A stretch of DNA of 60,031 nt from Lachnospiraceae bacterium (GCA_015057435.1 SVEJ01000014.1:1-60031); one strand, 5' to 3'; positions 36,275 through 46,252 are shown, counted from the stretch's first letter. A program made the numbers and translations. The notes: a model not told the origin generated them from the letters alone.

Positions 36275-36281
36275 GGTTTTT

Positions 36282-38258
36282 ATGGATAGAAAAGAGAGAT
36301 TAAAAGAACTTGTCAAGCTTCTGAACGAAGCATCTAAGGCATACTATCAGCAAGATAGAGAAATAATGTCTAATTTTGAATATGATCAATTATATGATGA
36401 GTTGGTAACGTTAGAACAGGAGACGGGGATTGTACTTGCTAACAGCCCTACAATTCATGTTGGTTATGAAGTACTTAGTGAGCTAGAAAAGCAAAAACAT
36501 CCTGTTCCAATGCTGTCACTTGATAAAACAAAAGAGATTGATGTATTAACTTCATGGCTTTCGCACCATGAAGGTGTTTTGTCATGGAAATTGGATGGCC
36601 TTACTGTTGTATTAACATATAAAGACGGACAGTTGCAAAATGCAGTGACGAGAGGTAACGGTGAGATAGGAGAAGTAATTACAAATAATGCGAAAACATT
36701 TGTGAATATACCGAATGTGATTCCGTACAAAGGGGATTTGACAATTCGAGGAGAAGCTGTCATTACATATTCTGATTTTAATAAAGTGAATATGGAAATG
36801 GATGACACGCAGGAAAAATATAAGAATCCGAGAAATTTGTGTTCGGGTTCCGTTCGTCAACTTAATAATGAAATAACCGCCAAACGTCATGTTCGTTTTT
36901 TTGCATTTTCTATGGTCGAAGGTGTATTGCATGAGGAAGAGATTGCTGTACGCGGCTTTGACAATACAATGATGAGGCGTTTTGACTGGCTTGCGAGCCA
37001 AGGGTTTGATGTTGTAGAACATTATCTTGTAAATGCTGATAATCTTGAAGATACAGTGAGAGACTATGCGAAAAAGATAGCAGAGTATGATGTTCCTTCT
37101 GATGGCTTGGTATTGACTTATAACGATATCGCATACGGAAAAAGTCTTGGTACAACAGCCAAGTTTCCGCGAGATGCAATTGCTTTTAAATGGGCAGATG
37201 AATTAGCACAGACAGTATTACGTGAAGTGGAATGGTCTCCATCAAGAACAGGTCTTATTAATCCTGTTGCTGTTTTTGATGCGGTAGAATTAGAAGGGAC
37301 AACCGTGAGCAGGGCGAGTTTGCACAATGTAAGCATATTACGTTCGCTTGAATTAGGAATTGGTGATACGATTACTGTCTACAAAGCGAACATGATTATT
37401 CCTCAGGTTGCAGATAATTTGACGAGGAGTAATTGTTTGGAATTACCAAAAATATGTCCTGCATGTGGAGGTACAACAACCTTACAGGATGTTAATGGAG
37501 TGCAGTCATTGTATTGTATGAATGCATACTGCAGTGCAAAAAGAATAAAAGGTTTCACACACTTTGTATCTCGTAATGCAATGAATATAGACGGATTATC
37601 AGAAGCTACATTAGAAAAATTTATAGAGAATGGTTATCTGAAAAAACTTCCGGATTTGTTTCATTTGCAACGTTACAAAGATGAAATTATTGCAATGGAA
37701 GGATTTGGAGAAAAGTCATATACAAACTTAATTGCTTCGATTGATAAAGCAAGGAATGTATCGATGGCAAAATTCTTATATAGCCTTGGAATTAATGGCA
37801 TAGGATTAGCGAATGCGAAAGTGATTGTAGCATATTTTCAACAGGATTTCGATGCGATTATACATGCAGACGAGGATATGCTTATGCAGATTGAAGGAAT
37901 CGGCGATGTGTTGGCTTCGGCATTTTGTGATTATTTTAAAGATGAACAAAACAAAGAAATGTTGAATCAATTATTATCCGAAATTACATTTGATATTGAG
38001 GTCAAGAGTGAGAATCAGTCATTGTCAGGAAAGACATTTGTAATTACAGGTAGTGTTTTTCAGTTCGCAAATCGTAATGAGTTAAAGGAATATATTGAAA
38101 AAGCAGGCGGAAAAGTTGCAAGTGCAGTGTCGAAGAATACTGATTATCTGATTAATAATGATGTGACATCGAATTCATCTAAGAACAAAAAAGCAAGAGA
38201 ATTACAGATTCCTATTTTGTCAGAAGATGATTTTATTAAACTTACAAATAGCATATAA
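36282..38258 (+). CDS. ligA: NAD-dependent DNA ligase
   Basis: LigA seals nicks during replication and repair, using NAD. In the 658-residue protein, domain Ia (YYQQDREIMSNFEYDQLYDEL) binds NMN; the adenylated lysine is Lys103 in WKLDG; motif blocks TRGNGEIGEVI and RGEAVI follow; the OB fold holds VEWSPSRTGLINPVAVF; a four-cysteine zinc finger is CPAC...CMNAYC; then helix-hairpin-helix repeats (GFGEKSYTNLIASI) and a C-terminal BRCT domain (LSGKTFVITGSVFQF). All domains are present. It shares an operon with rluF (7 bases apart), and metA follows by 30 bases. Confidence 0.96.
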   Translation: MDRKERLKELVKLLNEASKAYYQQDREIMSNFEYDQLYDELVTLEQETGIVLANSPTIHVGYEVLSELEKQKHPVPMLSLDKTKEIDVLTSWLSHHEGVLSWKLDGLTVVLTYKDGQLQNAVTRGNGEIGEVITNNAKTFVNIPNVIPYKGDLTIRGEAVITYSDFNKVNMEMDDTQEKYKNPRNLCSGSVRQLNNEITAKRHVRFFAFSMVEGVLHEEEIAVRGFDNTMMRRFDWLASQGFDVVEHYLVNADNLEDTVRDYAKKIAEYDVPSDGLVLTYNDIAYGKSLGTTAKFPRDAIAFKWADELAQTVLREVEWSPSRTGLINPVAVFDAVELEGTTVSRASLHNVSILRSLELGIGDTITVYKANMIIPQVADNLTRSNCLELPKICPACGGTTTLQDVNGVQSLYCMNAYCSAKRIKGFTHFVSRNAMNIDGLSEATLEKFIENGYLKKLPDLFHLQRYKDEIIAMEGFGEKSYTNLIASIDKARNVSMAKFLYSLGINGIGLANAKVIVAYFQQDFDAIIHADEDMLMQIEGIGDVLASAFCDYFKDEQNKEMLNQLLSEITFDIEVKSENQSLSGKTFVITGSVFQFANRNELKEYIEKAGGKVASAVSKNTDYLINNDVTSNSSKNKKARELQIPILSEDDFIKLTNSI

Positions 38259-38287
38259 TTACTAGAAGGAAGAAAAGAGGATGAGAT

Positions 38288-39193
38288 ATGCCAATTCGTA
38301 TTGATAATGATTTACCGGTAAAGAAAATTTTAGAAGAAGAGAATATTTTTGTAATGGACTATGAACGTGCAATGAGTCAGGATATCAGACCGTTAGAGGT
38401 TTTGATTTTGAATCTGATGCCGCTTAAGGAAGACACAGAGTTGCAACTTTTGCGTAGTCTGGCGAATACGCCGTTACAAGTTAATATTTCCTTCATTAGA
38501 ACAGGAACGTATGAATCGAAGAATGTTGCACAAAAGCATTTAGAAAGATTCTATACAACCTTTGAGGATATCAAACACAGAAGATTTGATGGAATGATTA
38601 TCACAGGGGCCCCTGTAGAAAAACTTGATTTTGAGGAAGTGGAGTATTGGGATGAATTGACCAAAATTATGGATTGGTCTAAGAAAAATGTAACATCTAC
38701 TTTACACATATGTTGGGGAGCGCAGGCAGGACTTTATTATCGATATGGTGTTAAGAAATATGATTTGCCGAAGAAACTTTCCGGAATCTATGAACATTAT
38801 CCGCTTCACAAAAAAACACCGCTTGTTCGTGGATTTGATGATACATTTTATGTACCACAATCTCGTTATACAGGTGTGAGCAAGGAGGATATTATCTCGA
38901 ATGAACTATTAGATATTGTGTCAGAAAGTGATGAAACCGGTCCGTACCTGATTATTGCAGAAGACGGAAAGAATATTTTTGTTACCGGACATCCGGAATA
39001 TGATACACTTACCCTGGATCAGGAATATAAAAGAGATTTGGATAAGGGAATTAATCCGGAGATTCCGTGCAATTATTATCCGGATAATGACCCAAGTAAA
39101 AAGCCAATTAAGTCATGGAGATGCCATGCAAATACATTATATTTTAATTGGCTGAATTACTATGTATATCAGGTAACTCCTTACGTTTTGTAA
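38288..39193 (+). CDS. metAA: Homoserine O-acetyltransferase (MetA type)
   Basis: This enzyme acylates homoserine in the first step of methionine synthesis. The nucleophile Cys142 sits in HICWGAQAGLYYRYG; the His/Glu partners follow in VTGHPEYD. Residue 111 is glutamate (TGAPVEKLDF), the choice known to favour acetyl-CoA; MetA enzymes that use succinyl-CoA have glycine there. The 301-residue length is standard. GAGGATGAG lies upstream. It ends at a strong terminator. No methionine riboswitch is seen; the gene appears to be read from the ligA direction. Confidence 0.94.
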   Translation: MPIRIDNDLPVKKILEEENIFVMDYERAMSQDIRPLEVLILNLMPLKEDTELQLLRSLANTPLQVNISFIRTGTYESKNVAQKHLERFYTTFEDIKHRRFDGMIITGAPVEKLDFEEVEYWDELTKIMDWSKKNVTSTLHICWGAQAGLYYRYGVKKYDLPKKLSGIYEHYPLHKKTPLVRGFDDTFYVPQSRYTGVSKEDIISNELLDIVSESDETGPYLIIAEDGKNIFVTGHPEYDTLTLDQEYKRDLDKGINPEIPCNYYPDNDPSKKPIKSWRCHANTLYFNWLNYYVYQVTPYVL

Positions 39194-39202
39194 AAAGTGA
39201 AG

Positions 39203-39231
39203 CAACCATCCTTTTGGATGGTTGTTTTTTT
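39203..39231 (+). terminator. Rho-independent terminator after metA
   Basis: CAACCATCC (39203-39211) pairs with GGATGGTTG (39216-39224), loop TTTT, then seven T's. Confidence 0.95.
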
Positions 39232-39326
39232 GTGAAAAAGGTTTCATTTGTAGTGTGAATGTAGTATAATATTCTAGTATATTTGCGTTTTAAGATGTTG
39301 AATATTGAGGGGATGTGTTCAATTAC

Positions 39327-41258
39327 ATGTATTATGTTGTTCATTATGAACTGTGTGCCGCCTTTTTTATGCTGATATTGTTAGTTGTATCTGCGATGAA
39401 GAGGAATTTTGGTGATTATCAGTCAAAAATATATCGCATTTATCTTGTTGTCACTTTGGTTGATTTGTTCTTGGATGTGATTACCTGTTATACAGTTCAT
39501 TATTATAAACTTGTTCCACTGTGGCTCAACTACATTTTGAATACAATATTTCTGACTTTACAACTTACGATTCCGACATTGTTTACGGTATATCTGCACG
39601 TTAATACTTCGGATTTTCGTTATATTACAAAAAAGATACTTTGGGCTGCTTTTGTATCGCCGATTATCGGTTTTATTATGTTGCTTACGAATGGTTGGAC
39701 ATCACTAATTTTTTATTTTGACGAGAATGGTTATCAACATGGTACATTGCACTGGTTTTTATATGCAAACGCGATATATTGTGCAATAGTGGCAATTATC
39801 TCTATGTGTGCTTCTAGCCAGTACATGAAAAAAAAGCAGAGATATTTTTTGATAACGATTATGGTAGTGGCAATGTTGCCGACCATCATTCAGTTTCTTC
39901 TTCCGAATTATATGCTATCCGGGGTGGGAACTGCCTTATCCGTATTTATGATCTATATGATGAATGAGAATGTGACCGGATATATTGATCAGACTACCGG
40001 TGCGTTGAATAGAGAAGCATTAGTATTTCGAATGGCAGAGTCGCGTAATAAGCGAATGCTTGAACAGTTTTTTGTGATTGCGCTCGACAATTTTAAAATT
40101 ATTAATGAGATGTATAGCATGGATGGCGGTAATGAAATTATGCGTGCATTGGTAGATGATTTGCAGGATTATTATTCAGAGTCGGCAGTTTTTCGTTTTG
40201 GTGGTGACATTTTTGTTGTTGTAATTGAAGAGCGTACAGAGGGTGCAAAAGAACTTGATCGTATTCGAAAGATTATAAGTAAGAAAAGATATGTTAATGA
40301 TGAGATTGTTGAATTATCCGCTTGTGTTGGACTTGTTCACTCAATACATCACAATGATAAAGAATTGTTTCATGCAATGGAATATTCAATTTCTAATGCA
40401 AAACATATGGGGAAAGGTCAGTTTTTTGAATTGGATGAGAGTGGTGTTCAAGATATGTTAAAAAGAACAGCTATTGAACAGGCGCTTCTTAGTGCTGTTG
40501 AGGCAAGTTCGTTCGAAGTACACTATCAACCGATTTATGATATTGAACTAGGAAAATTTCGCTCTATGGAAGCATTAGCAAGACTTCAGGTAGACGGATA
40601 TGGATATGTGTCACCTGAGGAATTTATACCAATTGCGGAGAGTAACGGAACGATTATGGCAATCGGTTTGCTTGTACTTGAAGAAACATGTCAGTTTATC
40701 AGACAATATAATTTGAAAAAAATGGGAATTGATTATATTGAAGTGAATCTTTCGATTGTTCAATGTATGCAAGAATCAATCTATCAAGATATAATGGTTG
40801 TTTTAGATAGATATAATATTCCGCCAAGTATGATTAATTTGGAAATTACGGAAAGTGCGGCAGCATATTCAGATGACTTACTGATAAGAAATATGGCACG
40901 TATTTCGCTTACGGATATCACTTTTTCTTTGGATGATTATGGTTCAGGATATTCTAATGTGAATTATCTTGTTGATTTACCTTTTTCTATTGTAAAGATT
41001 GATAAGTATCTGATTTGGGCTGCAATGAAAAAGGTTACATCCAGAAGAGTCTTAGAGAATATGATTAAGATGTTTAAGTCGATTGATTTGAAGGTTGTTG
41101 CAGAAGGGATTGAAGACATGGAAATGCTTGACATGGTTAGAAATCTCGGAGTGGATTTTATTCAAGGCTATTTCTTTTCAAAGCCTGTATCGAAGGAGCG
41201 AATCATAGAGCGTTTGAATCAGGACTATATCAATAAGATTTTGGGTGAGAATACTTAA
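39327..41258 (+). CDS. Membrane GGDEF-EAL protein, likely cyclic di-GMP phosphodiesterase
   Basis: The first 220 residues form about seven membrane helices. The GGDEF domain is inactive by sequence: its signature reads GGDIF at 292-296. The EAL domain has the needed residues: EALARL from 415, EVNLSI, EITES, LDDYGSGYSN, IVKIDKYL, VAEGIED and QGYFFSKP. The protein should thus break down cyclic di-GMP, perhaps with the dead GGDEF part sensing GTP, as in other such proteins. The start is not certain: ATG 39327 is 14 bases from GAGGGG, while GTG 39315 is too close. TATAAT at 39265-39270 is a likely -10 box. The receptor-like gene follows by 32 bases. Confidence 0.9.
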   Translation: MYYVVHYELCAAFFMLILLVVSAMKRNFGDYQSKIYRIYLVVTLVDLFLDVITCYTVHYYKLVPLWLNYILNTIFLTLQLTIPTLFTVYLHVNTSDFRYITKKILWAAFVSPIIGFIMLLTNGWTSLIFYFDENGYQHGTLHWFLYANAIYCAIVAIISMCASSQYMKKKQRYFLITIMVVAMLPTIIQFLLPNYMLSGVGTALSVFMIYMMNENVTGYIDQTTGALNREALVFRMAESRNKRMLEQFFVIALDNFKIINEMYSMDGGNEIMRALVDDLQDYYSESAVFRFGGDIFVVVIEERTEGAKELDRIRKIISKKRYVNDEIVELSACVGLVHSIHHNDKELFHAMEYSISNAKHMGKGQFFELDESGVQDMLKRTAIEQALLSAVEASSFEVHYQPIYDIELGKFRSMEALARLQVDGYGYVSPEEFIPIAESNGTIMAIGLLVLEETCQFIRQYNLKKMGIDYIEVNLSIVQCMQESIYQDIMVVLDRYNIPPSMINLEITESAAAYSDDLLIRNMARISLTDITFSLDDYGSGYSNVNYLVDLPFSIVKIDKYLIWAAMKKVTSRRVLENMIKMFKSIDLKVVAEGIEDMEMLDMVRNLGVDFIQGYFFSKPVSKERIIERLNQDYINKILGENT

Positions 41259-41290
41259 TTGAGTCTGTTGCAAAGGAGTGCGATGGTGTT

Positions 41291-42460
41291 ATGGGGAAAA
41301 AAAACAAACTGACAATTCAAAATAAGATGATTATCAGTTATAGTACCATTATCTTTTTATTGATTGTAACAGGTATTTTTAGCATTTACTATGTTGCAAC
41401 TGTATACAATAATGGGAAAGCTATCTATGAAAATGATATGCGGGCAGTTGAATATTTGAAATCAATTAATAAGAATATCAATGAGATTGATTCCAAAGTA
41501 TTTCATTGTATTGTAGATGTAGAATGGGAACATGATAAGAGTTGCACTGACGAGATTGAAACACTTATTGCGCAGAATGAACAGATTATAGAGAATTATG
41601 CGTTGCTTAATATCAACAAAGAAGAACAGGCTTTGTATAGTGAAGGTAAGCAAGATGTATTGAATTATCATGAAAAGGTTCGGTATATTTTATCTACAGA
41701 ACATACGATGAATGAAAAAGAAATGTTACAGTTTTATCAGGATAACTTGCATCCGGTTGTTAAGAAGAATAATGAAGCAATAGATAAAGCGGTGAATCTA
41801 GCAATCAAAAAAGCTTCAGATTCTAACGAGACGAGTCGTAGAATATATAAAAAGAGTATTATTATTCTTTGTGTTATCTTACTATTTACAAGTGTAACGA
41901 CAGTAATTATTTCGATTAATATGAGTAATCATATTTTATCAAGATTGAAATCTATTCGCATGATGGCAAAAAGAATATCTGAGTATAATATATCTGAGGA
42001 TATTGATAATTGGGGTCAAGATGAGTTTGGACAAGTTATAGAATCACTTAATGAATCACAATTTATGATTCGTGAATTATTGGAAAAAATACTGAATGAG
42101 TCCATGATTATATGTGACATGGGTGAGGAGATTTCCCTAGCAGTTCGCAAATCAGAACGACGAGTTGATCAGATAAATGTTCGAATTTTAGAGTATGATA
42201 AGATTTCTTTGCAGGCAAAAAAACAGGTTGAGGATTTATTAAAAGAGCGAGACTTGACGAAGGAGGAATTGCGGGAAGTCGATGCATTTCATGAAAATCT
42301 TGATAATGCAAAAGCTATTCTTGAGCAGGTGAGGAATGAATTAAGTAATATTGCTTCTTATTTGGAACAGATAGGAATCACATGTGATTATCAGAATGAG
42401 ATTTCTATGAGTCATAAAGAACAGGTAAACAAATTTAAAATAAAAGAAAGTGAGATGTAA
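41291..42460 (+). CDS. Receptor-like membrane protein with HAMP, no chemotaxis signalling domain
   Basis: This 389-residue protein has an N-terminal membrane helix (about 13-33), an extracytoplasmic four-helix-bundle domain (34-185) like those of chemoreceptors, a second membrane helix (about 194-214), a HAMP domain (about 215-270, RLKSIRMMAKRISEYNIS... DEFGQVIESLNES), then a coiled coil to about 370. The conserved hairpin tip that binds CheA/CheW in chemoreceptors is absent, and the gene is not interrupted. It directly follows the EAL gene and lies 3 bases from yqeY. It may pass a signal to the phosphodiesterase next door; this is inference. Confidence 0.8.
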   Translation: MGKKNKLTIQNKMIISYSTIIFLLIVTGIFSIYYVATVYNNGKAIYENDMRAVEYLKSINKNINEIDSKVFHCIVDVEWEHDKSCTDEIETLIAQNEQIIENYALLNINKEEQALYSEGKQDVLNYHEKVRYILSTEHTMNEKEMLQFYQDNLHPVVKKNNEAIDKAVNLAIKKASDSNETSRRIYKKSIIILCVILLFTSVTTVIISINMSNHILSRLKSIRMMAKRISEYNISEDIDNWGQDEFGQVIESLNESQFMIRELLEKILNESMIICDMGEEISLAVRKSERRVDQINVRILEYDKISLQAKKQVEDLLKERDLTKEELREVDAFHENLDNAKAILEQVRNELSNIASYLEQIGITCDYQNEISMSHKEQVNKFKIKESEM

Positions 42461-42463
42461 GGT

Positions 42464-42901
42464 ATGCAATTTGAACAATTACAAAAAGACATGATTAGCG
42501 CTATGAAAGCAAGAGAAAAGGGGAAAAAGGATGCAATATCATCTTTGATTTCAGCAATTAAGAAGGTTGCTATTGATGAAGGTTGCAGAGATGATATTCA
42601 GGATGAGTTAGTAGACAGAGTTATAATGAAAGAATTAAAGACTGTAAAAGAACAGCTAGATACTTGTCCTGCTGACAGAACTGATTTGCTAGAAGAATAT
42701 CAGTTGCGTCATGATGTGATACAGGCTTATGCACCGGTCATGATGTCTGCAGATGAAGTGAAAGCTTTTATTGAAGAGAAGTTTGCAGACATCGTTGCAA
42801 GTAAGAATAAAGGAATGATTATGAAAAATGTTATGCCTGAATTAAAAGGAAAGGCAGATGGTAAAGTAATTAATGAGGTTGTTGGGGAGCTTTGTAAATA
42901 A
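42464..42901 (+). CDS. yqeY: GatB/YqeY-domain protein
   Basis: YqeY proteins resemble the tail domain of the GatB amidotransferase and are thought to bind tRNA, but their job is unknown. The 145-residue product has the family's FEQLQKDMISAMKAREKGKKDAISSLISAIKK opening and the end MIMKNVMPELKGKADGKVINEVV. The start follows the receptor-like gene stop by 3 bases, preceded by GTAAGGT. The last 32 bases overlap the 3' end of the flippase gene coming the other way, so no room is left for a terminator between them. Confidence 0.92.
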   Translation: MQFEQLQKDMISAMKAREKGKKDAISSLISAIKKVAIDEGCRDDIQDELVDRVIMKELKTVKEQLDTCPADRTDLLEEYQLRHDVIQAYAPVMMSADEVKAFIEEKFADIVASKNKGMIMKNVMPELKGKADGKVINEVVGELCK

Positions 42902-44444
42902 TTTTTATAAGTGGTAAGACGCAGATAAATGCAATTATACCAATAATACCGATTAATAATAGAAGTTCGCTTAAGTGTGACAAAGTATATGATGTGATTA
43001 TTCTTCTGAATATGCAATATGAAACAGAGCCAACGAGGATGAAGGAGAACCAAGGGATAAAAATCTTTTTTATAAAATGCAGAGGTAACTGAATGATTTT
43101 TTGTAGCTTTATAAAAGAGGCTGTTGTTAAGTAGCAATAACTTATGAACAAACCAAGGGTGTATCCTGATAATCCGATGTTTGGCACAAAGAACTGAATA
43201 AATGTAATTCGTATAAGTGTTGCAATGACCGTGAACAACAGATTATAGTTCGCATGACCAAGCCCGTTGATGATACTGGCTAAAGTTGTTGCGAGATAGA
43301 TGAATGGACACAAAAAAGAAAGCTGGTATAGATAGATACCGGCTTCTTTATTTTGAAAAAAAAGATATCCGATATCTATGCCATATATGTAAAAGATAGT
43401 GAAAGAGAATACGCCGATGAGCAAACAAAAATGCAGGCTTTTTTCACATAAATTACTTAGTTGTTTTGTGTCTGATGCGCTTGTCGCATACGATACTACC
43501 GGTAATATCATTGTGGATAATGCATTTGTAATTGTTGCAGGAAACATAATAAAAGGAAATGCCATTCCTGTAAAAATGCCATAGTGTGCGAGGCTAATAT
43601 CGGAATCATTATAATAAATGAATAATACAGACGGAATTATGATTGATTCAATTCCTTGTAAAATAGTGAGTGCAAGTCGATTGGTTGTAAGCGGAATGGA
43701 ATTTGAGAGAAATGTAAAAAGTTGTTTTTTTGTTGGATATGCTTTCTGACAAGCCATATAGTATGCCTTATTCTTATGATTATCAATTCTTAACATGATA
43801 AAAGAATATAAAAAGGCAAAGATGTCGCTTATTACGACACCCCATAATGCCAGATTAACATTATATTGGTTTTTTATACAGAAAAAAGTTGCAATTATAA
43901 ATACGGACAAGACTTTAACTGCTTGTTCTATAAAGTCTGATATTCCGTGAACACCGGCTTTTCCTAATCCTAAAAAGTAACCGTGGATACAACCTTTCAT
44001 AGACATAAATGGGATTCCCACACATATAATTTTAAGTGCATCTTCACAATTGTTTGCATGTAGTATGTGTATGCATATCCATTCTGCATTTTGGTAAATA
44101 ATAATGGATAGTAGAGATGCTAATAAGATATTTGAAAGAAAACATATAATAAAAAATGCATGTATACTGCAATAATCGCGTTTTCCTTTGTGCTCGGATG
44201 TTAATTTGGTAAGAGCAATTTCATTTCCGTAATTTGTAAGTGCAAAAGCAATCATGTACATAGGAAGAATTAACTGATAGATTCCAAGTTGTGTGGCACC
44301 AATTAAATCAGAAAGGAATATTCTATTATAAAAGCCGATGATTCGAGTAATGATTCCGGTAAGGATAAGAATGAGCGTACCTTTTATTACAATGTTATTT
44401 TGAATGAATGTCTTGCATTTTTGAAAAAGAAAAAAATTACGCAT
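42870..44444 (-). CDS. Polysaccharide flippase of the SpoVB/MurJ-like (MOP) superfamily
   Basis: A 524-residue membrane protein with about 14 helices. The opening (GTLILILTGIITRIIGFYNRIFLSDLIGATQLGIYQLILPMYMIAFALTNYG) is typical of SpoVB/YtgP-type proteins, which move lipid-linked cell-wall or polysaccharide precursors across the membrane. GGAGTAATTC lies before the ATG. Its end overlaps yqeY tail to tail. Orthology to sporulation SpoVB or to YtgP/MurJ-type housekeeping flippases cannot be settled by eye. Confidence 0.88.
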   Translation of the reverse strand: MRNFFLFQKCKTFIQNNIVIKGTLILILTGIITRIIGFYNRIFLSDLIGATQLGIYQLILPMYMIAFALTNYGNEIALTKLTSEHKGKRDYCSIHAFFIICFLSNILLASLLSIIIYQNAEWICIHILHANNCEDALKIICVGIPFMSMKGCIHGYFLGLGKAGVHGISDFIEQAVKVLSVFIIATFFCIKNQYNVNLALWGVVISDIFAFLYSFIMLRIDNHKNKAYYMACQKAYPTKKQLFTFLSNSIPLTTNRLALTILQGIESIIIPSVLFIYYNDSDISLAHYGIFTGMAFPFIMFPATITNALSTMILPVVSYATSASDTKQLSNLCEKSLHFCLLIGVFSFTIFYIYGIDIGYLFFQNKEAGIYLYQLSFLCPFIYLATTLASIINGLGHANYNLLFTVIATLIRITFIQFFVPNIGLSGYTLGLFISYCYLTTASFIKLQKIIQLPLHFIKKIFIPWFSFILVGSVSYCIFRRIITSYTLSHLSELLLLIGIIGIIAFICVLPLIKIIYKAPQQPH

Positions 44445-44508
44445 GAATTACTCCGAATATTTTGATGATAAAACATTATATGTCATATGTTTCAGATTAT
44501 GATATTAC

Positions 44509-44537
44509 TTGACATAGAACAAAATGATTGATATATT
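44509..44537 (+). promoter_or_regulatory. SigA-type promoter of the Fe-S/thiolation operon
   Basis: TTGACA at 44509-44514 (perfect), 17-base spacer, TATATT at 44532-44537; start of transcription near 44544. Confidence 0.85.
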
Positions 44538-44549
44538 AGCAGTGTAATA

Positions 44550-44568
44550 TCCGACTGTTTTAGTAGGA
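44550..44568. promoter_or_regulatory. Probable operator of the Rrf2 regulator
   Basis: TCCnACT, five bases, AGTnGGA: a perfect dyad with half-sites TCCGACT and AGTAGGA. It lies just after the start of transcription, in the right place for the product of the next gene to repress its own operon. Confidence 0.7.
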
Positions 44569-44584
44569 ATTGAGGTGAATAGAT

Positions 44585-45034
44585 ATGAAATTGTCTACAA
44601 AAGGAAGATATGGATTAAGAGCAATGATAGATTTGGCTGATTATTCAGAACAGACGCCGCAATCGATTGCCAATATAGCACAAAGACAGTCAATATCCGA
44701 TAGTTATCTCGAACAATTAATGGCAAAACTAAAAAAAGCAGGTCTGATTGAGAGCATACGTGGTGCGCAAGGAGGATATGTCCTTGCCAAGAATAGTAAT
44801 GAGATTAGTGTAGGTGATATCTTACGTGCATTAGAGGGGGATCTTGCCCCTGTAAAATGCGGAGAATTAGATGGGCATAATGGATGTTCGGGGAGTGACT
44901 GCTGTGTAACAAAGACTGTATGGAAACGTATTAATGATAGTATACAAGAAGCAGTGGACGGAATTGCTCTTAGTGAATTGGTTGAAGATAATCGAAAGAT
45001 TAGAAAAGAATCAGATATAATATCAAATTGTTAA
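44585..45034 (+). CDS. Rrf2-family regulator, IscR-like
   Basis: A 149-residue winged-helix regulator: KLSTKGRYGLRAMIDLA, then SISDSYLEQLMAKLKKAGLIESIRGAQGGYVLA. The Fe-S cysteines of IscR (three, spaced about 6 apart) have counterparts in KCGELDGHNGCSGSDCC, with the first spacing longer by three residues, so it probably senses Fe-S or iron supply. Cysteine-sensing CymR lacks these. The dyad at 44550 fits self-repression. It heads a group with a cysteine desulfurase, NifU and MnmA. Confidence 0.9.
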   Translation: MKLSTKGRYGLRAMIDLADYSEQTPQSIANIAQRQSISDSYLEQLMAKLKKAGLIESIRGAQGGYVLAKNSNEISVGDILRALEGDLAPVKCGELDGHNGCSGSDCCVTKTVWKRINDSIQEAVDGIALSELVEDNRKIRKESDIISNC

Positions 45035-45051
45035 AAGGAGAGAGGCAGATT

Positions 45052-46239
45052 ATGGAAGATAAACGTTTAATCTATTTGGATCATGCGGCTACAACGCCGG
45101 CAAGAAAGGAAGTTGTAGAAGCGATGCTTCCTTATTTTACAGAGAAATTTGGTAATCCGTCTAGCGTGTATACATTTTCTCAAAAGAATAAAGCTGTTAT
45201 TACAGATTGTCGAGACATCATTGCAGACAGTATTCATGCGAAAGGGAATGAAATATATTTTACTGCCGGTGGAACAGAATCTGATAACTGGGCCCTTAAG
45301 GCTGTTGCGGAAGCTTATGCGTCAAAAGGAAAGCATATTATCACAACGAAAATTGAACATCATGCAATTCTTCATACGGCACAGTATTTGGAAAAACATG
45401 GATATGATGTAACATATCTGGATGTAGATGAAAATGGTGTTGTAAAAATGGATGCATTAAAGCAGGCAATTCGTCCGGATACGATATTAATATCAGTTAT
45501 GTTTGCAAACAATGAGATTGGGACAATTCAGCCGATTAAGGAAATTGGAGCAATTGCAAAAGAACACGGTATTATTTTTCATACGGATGCTGTTCAGGCA
45601 TATGGCCAACTTCCGATAGATGTAGATGAATATAACATTGATATGTTAAGTGCAAGTGGACATAAGTTAAATGGTCCGAAGGGAATTGGTTTCTTATACA
45701 TTAGAACAGGATTAAAACTTAGAAATTTTGTTCATGGTGGTGCACAGGAACGTTCCAGAAGAGCAGGTACTGAAAATGTTACCGGAATTGTAGGTTTTGC
45801 TAAAGCTGTAGAAATTGCTTGTGAAACAATGGAAGCGCGTACGAACAAAGAAATTACAATGCGTGAGCATTTGATGAAACGAATTACGGATGAAATACCA
45901 TATGTAAGAATTAATGGTCACAGAAAAGACAGACTGCCTAATAATGTGAATGTTAGCTTTCAATTTATTGAAGGTGAATCCTTGCTAATCATGTTAGATA
46001 TGGCAGGCATTTGTGCATCATCCGGTTCTGCATGTACATCGGGTTCATTAGATCCATCGCATGTATTATTAGCAATCGGATTGCCACATGAAATTGCACA
46101 TGGTTCGTTACGATTAACTCTTGGTGAAGAGAATACAATGGAAGAGTTAGATTATGTGGTTGATGAGATTAAAAAAATTGTACAAAGACTTCGAGATATG
46201 TCACCTTTGTATGAAGATTTTATAAAAGGTATGAATTAG
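45052..46239 (+). CDS. iscS: Cysteine desulfurase (NifS/IscS type)
   Basis: It takes sulfur from cysteine for Fe-S clusters and tRNA thiolation. The 395-residue PLP enzyme has YLDHAATTPARKEV, GGTESDNWALK, TDAVQAYGQ, the PLP lysine Lys205 in SASGHKLNGPKGIGF, and the sulfur-carrying Cys328 in SSGSACTSGSLDPSHVL. GAGAGG lies 6 bases before the ATG at 45052; an in-frame start at 45028 would overlap the regulator. The neighbouring NifU scaffold and MnmA are its natural sulfur acceptors. Confidence 0.95.
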   Translation: MEDKRLIYLDHAATTPARKEVVEAMLPYFTEKFGNPSSVYTFSQKNKAVITDCRDIIADSIHAKGNEIYFTAGGTESDNWALKAVAEAYASKGKHIITTKIEHHAILHTAQYLEKHGYDVTYLDVDENGVVKMDALKQAIRPDTILISVMFANNEIGTIQPIKEIGAIAKEHGIIFHTDAVQAYGQLPIDVDEYNIDMLSASGHKLNGPKGIGFLYIRTGLKLRNFVHGGAQERSRRAGTENVTGIVGFAKAVEIACETMEARTNKEITMREHLMKRITDEIPYVRINGHRKDRLPNNVNVSFQFIEGESLLIMLDMAGICASSGSACTSGSLDPSHVLLAIGLPHEIAHGSLRLTLGEENTMEELDYVVDEIKKIVQRLRDMSPLYEDFIKGMN

Positions 46240-46252
46240 GAGGAGCAGATGC

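Noticed and set aside
41291-42460. A chemoreceptor broken by mutation
   Set aside because: The frame is clean, the end is followed by a tightly linked gene, and no remnant of the signalling tip is present.
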